Assembly: GCA_016198805.1 (NCBI GenBank)
Contig: JACQHU010000062.1
Span: 1 to 17,059, forward strand
Length of the DNA stretch: 17,059 nucleotides
Reading direction: 5' to 3'
Origin: Armatimonadota bacterium
GTDB taxonomy: Bacteria > Sysuimicrobiota > Sysuimicrobiia > Sysuimicrobiales > Humicultoraceae
In this document: one piece after another, positions 14,153-17,059 of the stretch
How the letters are laid out: each line of letters starts with the position of its first letter
Position numbering within the stretch: the stretch's first letter is position 1
Translations under genes and position numbers: made by a program
The notes under the pieces: generated by a model
Database searches by the model: none
What the model was told of the DNA's origin: nothing
Seen by the model: only the letters and a program-made list of their open reading frames with translations

Positions 14153-16636
14153 CTACCCAACGGAGCCCTCCATTTCAAGGGCGATCAACCGGTTCAACTC
14201 GACCGCGTACTCCAGCGGCAGCTCCTTCACGATCGGCTCGATGAAGCCACGGACGATCATGTTCATCGCCTCGTCTGCCCTGATCCCGCGGCTCATCAGG
14301 TAGAAGAGCTGCTCGTCGCTCACTTTGGACACCGTGGCCTCATGGGTGATCGAGATATCCTGCTCGTCGATCTCCATGTACGGGTAGGTGTCGGACCGGC
14401 TCCGCTCGTCGAGGATGAGGGCGTCGCAGCGAACCGCGCACCTGCTGCCCTTCGCCCCGGAATAGACTTTGACCAGGCCGCGATACCCCGCCCGGCCGCC
14501 GTCCTTGGCGATCGACTTGCTGACGACGCTCGACTGCGTGTGCGGCGCGGCGTGGATGACCTTGCCGCCGGGGTCCTGGTGCTGCCCCTTGCCCGCGAAC
14601 GCCACCGACAGGATCTCGGCCTTGGCGCCGGGCTCGACCATGTAGACGCTCGGGTACTTCATCGTGATCTTCGAGCCCAAATTCCCGTCCACCCACTCCA
14701 TAGTCGCGTCGCGGTAGGCCACGGCGCGCTTGGTCACCAGGTTGTAGGTATTCGTGGACCAGTTTTGGATCGTCGTGTACCGGCAGCGGGCGCCTTCCTT
14801 GACGATGATTTCAACGACTGCACTATGGAGCGAGTCGGTAGTATAGATCGGCGCGGTGCAGTTGTGAACGGCAAAGCCGCGCGTCACGTAGGCGTTTGGC
14901 GTCGTCATCAACTCAAAGTTGAATACAGGACCCTCGTAGGGTGTCTGACTGATTTCCTTGACCGGTACAAAGAAACACCCGTCGCCGCGTCGCACTTCGC
15001 TCTGTTGTTTGTCGGGCGAGTAATACAGGATGTACTGGTCGCGTCGGGTGATCTCCCGGCCACGAATCGTATCCTTGCCACCCTTGCGCACGCCAATGGT
15101 CGCGTAATGCCCTTGACGCGCCAGCAACTCCTGTAGCTGCCATGCCAACTGCGGCGACACAGTCGTCGCGCGCATCATCAGGTGCTTGCGCCTTGCGTAG
15201 ACGCTACCGTCACCTTTGAAGTAGGTCTCCAGCAGATGCGCCTGCACCGCTGGAGGCAATGCCATGATCGCGCTACTCAACTGCTTCTCCGACGCGCCCT
15301 TGCCACACTCCGTAACGCACACCTCCATGAGCTCACGAGAATACACGCGCACTTCGATCCCATGACGCGAAGCCTGCCGGATCTCCATCGAGTTCTTGCC
15401 CGTGAACTTCTCGATGAGCGCCTTCACCTCATCGATATGTCCCCGCTCGCTCTCGTTGAACGTGAAAGAAACGACAGGTTGCTTGAGTCTGTTATGAACG
15501 TAGGCTGACCCTTCAGCGAGGTAATACCCAAGTAGACGCATGACAGTTGGCGTGTATCGTGGGTTCTCTCGCGTCAGTTTGGAAATCGGGAATACCAGGA
15601 AGTCGCCGACTTCAAGCTGTCCCGCCGGGATAAATCGCGCCGCACCGGCGATCAATCTCTGCGTGTCGACTTCGATTCGCCAGTTCTTGCGCGGTCGGCG
15701 CTTGACGGCTACATCACACCGCTTCACTGCCATGACCGGGTGCTCCGGCGTCAGCTGGAAGGCGTTCCCCCGTGAGATTGGCCGAATTGTCAGCATGATG
15801 CCTTTGAACGGGCGTACGCGCACGCTCTTGACGACAGCGCGGTTGCCATTGCTGTCCATGACGGTATCGCCTGGACAGATGGACTCTATGTTTACCCATC
15901 CGTCGCCTTTACTGACCAGCTCGCCCGGAGGCAGGCACCCTTCGACGTAGTGGACGTAGGACCCGGGCTCGCAAATGATCATCGTCCGCTCGAACTGGCC
16001 GGCCTTCTCCGCGTTGATCCGGAAGTAGGCCTGCAGCGGGATGTCGACCTTCACGCCCGCGGGCACGTAGACGAACGACCCGCCCGACCACACCGCTGTG
16101 TTGAGCGCGGCGAGCTTGTTGTCTTCGGGCGGCACGACCGTGCCGAAGTACTCCTGCACGATGTCGGGGTGTTCGCGCAGCGCTGAGTCGGTATCGAGGA
16201 AGATGACCCCGAGCTTCTCCCACTCTTCCTTCAGGTTGTGGTATACACTCTCGCTCTCGTACTGCGCCCCGACCCCGGCCAGGAACTTCTTCTCGGCTTC
16301 GGGGATGCCTAGGCGGTCGAAGGTGCGCTTGATGTCCGCGGGCACATCGTCCCAGGTGCGTCCCTTCCCGTCGGTGGGCTTGAGGTAGTAGTAAATGTCG
16401 TTGAAGTCGATCTGATCGAGGTCGGCGCCCCACTTCGGCGTGGGCCGCTTGAAGAAGTGCTCCAGCGAATGGAGGCGGATCGCCCGCATCCACTCGGGCT
16501 CGTTCTTCATGTGGGAGATCATTTCCACGATCTCCCGGTCGAGGCCCTTGCGGGCCTTGAACACGTACTTCTCGGGATCGTGGAATCCCCACTTGTAGTG
16601 GTCGAGGTCAATGCCCAGCGGGCTCGTGGTCGCCAT
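14153..16636 (-). CDS. sufB: SufB, Fe-S scaffold protein, precursor containing an intein
   Basis: The 827-residue precursor has a 233-residue N-extein, a 359-residue intein and a 235-residue C-extein. Splicing gives a 468-residue SufB, normal for the family. SufB is the scaffold on which SufBC2D assembles [Fe-S] clusters. The N-extein contains VYVPAGVKVDIPLQAYFRIN and ends in YVEG; the C-extein begins CTAPIY and includes VRCDALILDE and the ITHEATVSKV end region. Thus the intein sits exactly in the conserved YVEG-CTAP motif. I chose ATG 16636 because GGAG lies nine bases upstream; ATG 16651 has AGG directly against it, and the frame further upstream overlaps sufC. The gap to sufC is 22 bases. 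Without splicing the protein cannot be functional, so the intein is likely active. Confidence 0.95.
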   Translation of the reverse strand: MATTSPLGIDLDHYKWGFHDPEKYVFKARKGLDREIVEMISHMKNEPEWMRAIRLHSLEHFFKRPTPKWGADLDQIDFNDIYYYLKPTDGKGRTWDDVPADIKRTFDRLGIPEAEKKFLAGVGAQYESESVYHNLKEEWEKLGVIFLDTDSALREHPDIVQEYFGTVVPPEDNKLAALNTAVWSGGSFVYVPAGVKVDIPLQAYFRINAEKAGQFERTMIICEPGSYVHYVEGCLPPGELVSKGDGWVNIESICPGDTVMDSNGNRAVVKSVRVRPFKGIMLTIRPISRGNAFQLTPEHPVMAVKRCDVAVKRRPRKNWRIEVDTQRLIAGAARFIPAGQLEVGDFLVFPISKLTRENPRYTPTVMRLLGYYLAEGSAYVHNRLKQPVVSFTFNESERGHIDEVKALIEKFTGKNSMEIRQASRHGIEVRVYSRELMEVCVTECGKGASEKQLSSAIMALPPAVQAHLLETYFKGDGSVYARRKHLMMRATTVSPQLAWQLQELLARQGHYATIGVRKGGKDTIRGREITRRDQYILYYSPDKQQSEVRRGDGCFFVPVKEISQTPYEGPVFNFELMTTPNAYVTRGFAVHNCTAPIYTTDSLHSAVVEIIVKEGARCRYTTIQNWSTNTYNLVTKRAVAYRDATMEWVDGNLGSKITMKYPSVYMVEPGAKAEILSVAFAGKGQHQDPGGKVIHAAPHTQSSVVSKSIAKDGGRAGYRGLVKVYSGAKGSRCAVRCDALILDERSRSDTYPYMEIDEQDISITHEATVSKVSDEQLFYLMSRGIRADEAMNMIVRGFIEPIVKELPLEYAVELNRLIALEMEGSVG
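14861..15937 (-). mobile_element. SufB intein with LAGLIDADG (DOD) homing endonuclease domain
   Basis: A 359-residue in-frame intein. It starts with Cys1 (CLPPGELV), has the block B motif QLTPEHPV (Thr63 to His66), and ends with VFNFELMTTPNAYVT (block F) and GFAVHN, with His358 and Asn359; the next residue is Cys of the C-extein. All residues for Cys/Asn class 1 splicing are present. Two endonuclease motifs lie between: LLGYYLAEG (135-143) and YFKGDGS (239-245), with acidic Glu142 and Asp243, so the endonuclease may be active. Hand counts of 60-base samples give 50-53% GC inside the intein (14881-14940, 15481-15540) against 67-73% in the exteins (14581-14640, 16021-16080), which indicates horizontal acquisition. 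Inteins at this site are known in SufB of mycobacteria and other bacteria. Confidence 0.95.
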
Positions 16637-16658
16637 CGGTGTTTTCTCCATCCTCGTA

Positions 16659-17059
16659 CTAGTGTACCACCCAGAAGACCTTGCCGGCGCGGCGCACCGC
16701 GCCCTCCTCCTGCACCTCGGCCGCCACGATCTCGAACTGCTGCCGGATGCCTTCGTAGCCGTGCTGCTCGAGTTCCTCGGCGAGGGCGGGCCCGCCCGAG
16801 ACGACGAGGCGGCCGTCGTACAAGATGTGCACATGGTGCGGCCGCAGGAACTGGAGGATGCGCGAGTAGTGCGTGATCACCAGCACCCCCATGCCGCCCC
16901 GGGCGTCCTCGTACATCCGCATGATGCCGTCGGCGACGACCTTGACGGAGTCGATATCCAGCCCGGAGTCGGTCTCGTCCATGATGGCGATCTCGGGTTC
17001 CAGCACCGCCATCTGCAAAATCTCGGCGCGCTTCTTCTCGCCGCCGGAGAAGCCGTCGT
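16659..17059 (-). CDS. sufC: SufC, ABC-type ATPase of the SUF system (partial)
   Basis: The C-terminal 133 residues of SufC are present; the N-terminal part with the Walker A motif lies beyond the right edge. The segment opens with the ABC signature GFSGGEKKRAEILQ (about 17016-17057), then the Walker B region AIMDETDSGLDIDS and the switch histidine in VLVITHYSRIL. The SufC-type end, LEQHGYEGIRQQF, follows. SufC supplies ATP-driven conformational change to SufB and SufD. The spacing and wording of these motifs (SGGEKKR, DETDSGLD) separate SufC from transporter ATPases. It stands first among the visible SUF genes, 22 bases before sufB; the operon promoter must be outside the window. Confidence 0.95.
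   Translation of the reverse strand, partial: DGFSGGEKKRAEILQMAVLEPEIAIMDETDSGLDIDSVKVVADGIMRMYEDARGGMGVLVITHYSRILQFLRPHHVHILYDGRLVVSGGPALAEELEQHGYEGIRQQFEIVAAEVQEEGAVRRAGKVFWVVH

Noticed and set aside
12702..14303. Long plus-strand frame (533 codons) opposite sufD
   Set aside because: Composition is that of antisense high-GC DNA (rich in Arg, Gly, Pro, Asp, His), no family motif and no ribosome binding site; sufD on the other strand is certain.

Overview
This window comes from a very GC-rich bacterial chromosome. Its contents are ordinary energy, carbon and iron-sulfur metabolism; there are no tRNA or rRNA genes, CRISPR arrays, insertion sequences or phage genes. The organism cannot be named from the sequence. 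The gene set (split complex I genes, two-subunit transketolase, a SUF operon with a Rieske-type ferredoxin, DUF2203) fits an uncultured high-GC lineage outside the Proteobacteria, but that is inference. Thirteen of the 17 genes end in TAG, which is unusual.

Layout. (1) 1-154: no gene recognised. (2) 155-2174, minus: a polytopic sulfite-oxidase-like molybdopterin protein with an internal twin-arginine motif, then a frameshifted DUF2203 gene. (3) 2306-5415, minus: an operon of a small Rieske ferredoxin, nuoB, nuoD, nuoI and nuoC, with a plausible promoter at 5450-5479. It encodes much of the hydrophilic quinone-reducing part of complex I, in a rearranged order (B-D-I-C) and without neighbouring nuoA, nuoH or other subunit genes. 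(4) 5541-6509, minus: a zinc-free quinone oxidoreductase. It diverges from a two-gene transketolase operon on the plus strand (6621-8432), and the shared promoter region holds a perfect 12-bp palindrome. (5) 8410-10422, minus: a DppB-like and a DppC-like ABC permease fused in one polypeptide. A consensus Shine-Dalgarno sequence stands before ACG rather than ATG, and the 3' end overlaps the transketolase gene tail to tail. (6) 10533-17059, minus: the SUF iron-sulfur assembly operon sufC(partial)-sufB-sufD-Rieske ferredoxin-sufS-sufU, continuing past the right edge. SufB is interrupted by a 359-residue intein carrying two LAGLIDADG-like endonuclease motifs and a clearly lower GC content.

How the genes work together. 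SufS takes sulfur from cysteine, SufU relays it, and SufBCD builds clusters that the iron-sulfur proteins here (NuoB, NuoI, both Rieske proteins) would need. SufB cannot mature until the intein splices out, so every SUF-dependent enzyme is potentially tied to splicing. NuoBCDI with the missing subunits would reduce quinone. The molybdoenzyme is predicted to sit outside the membrane and could exchange electrons with the same pool, but its partner is not visible.

No wholly new system is evident. The points most worth checking are the SufB intein, the fused permease with its ACG start, the stand-alone Rieske-nuoBDIC cluster, the polytopic Tat-type molybdoenzyme and the TAG stop bias.
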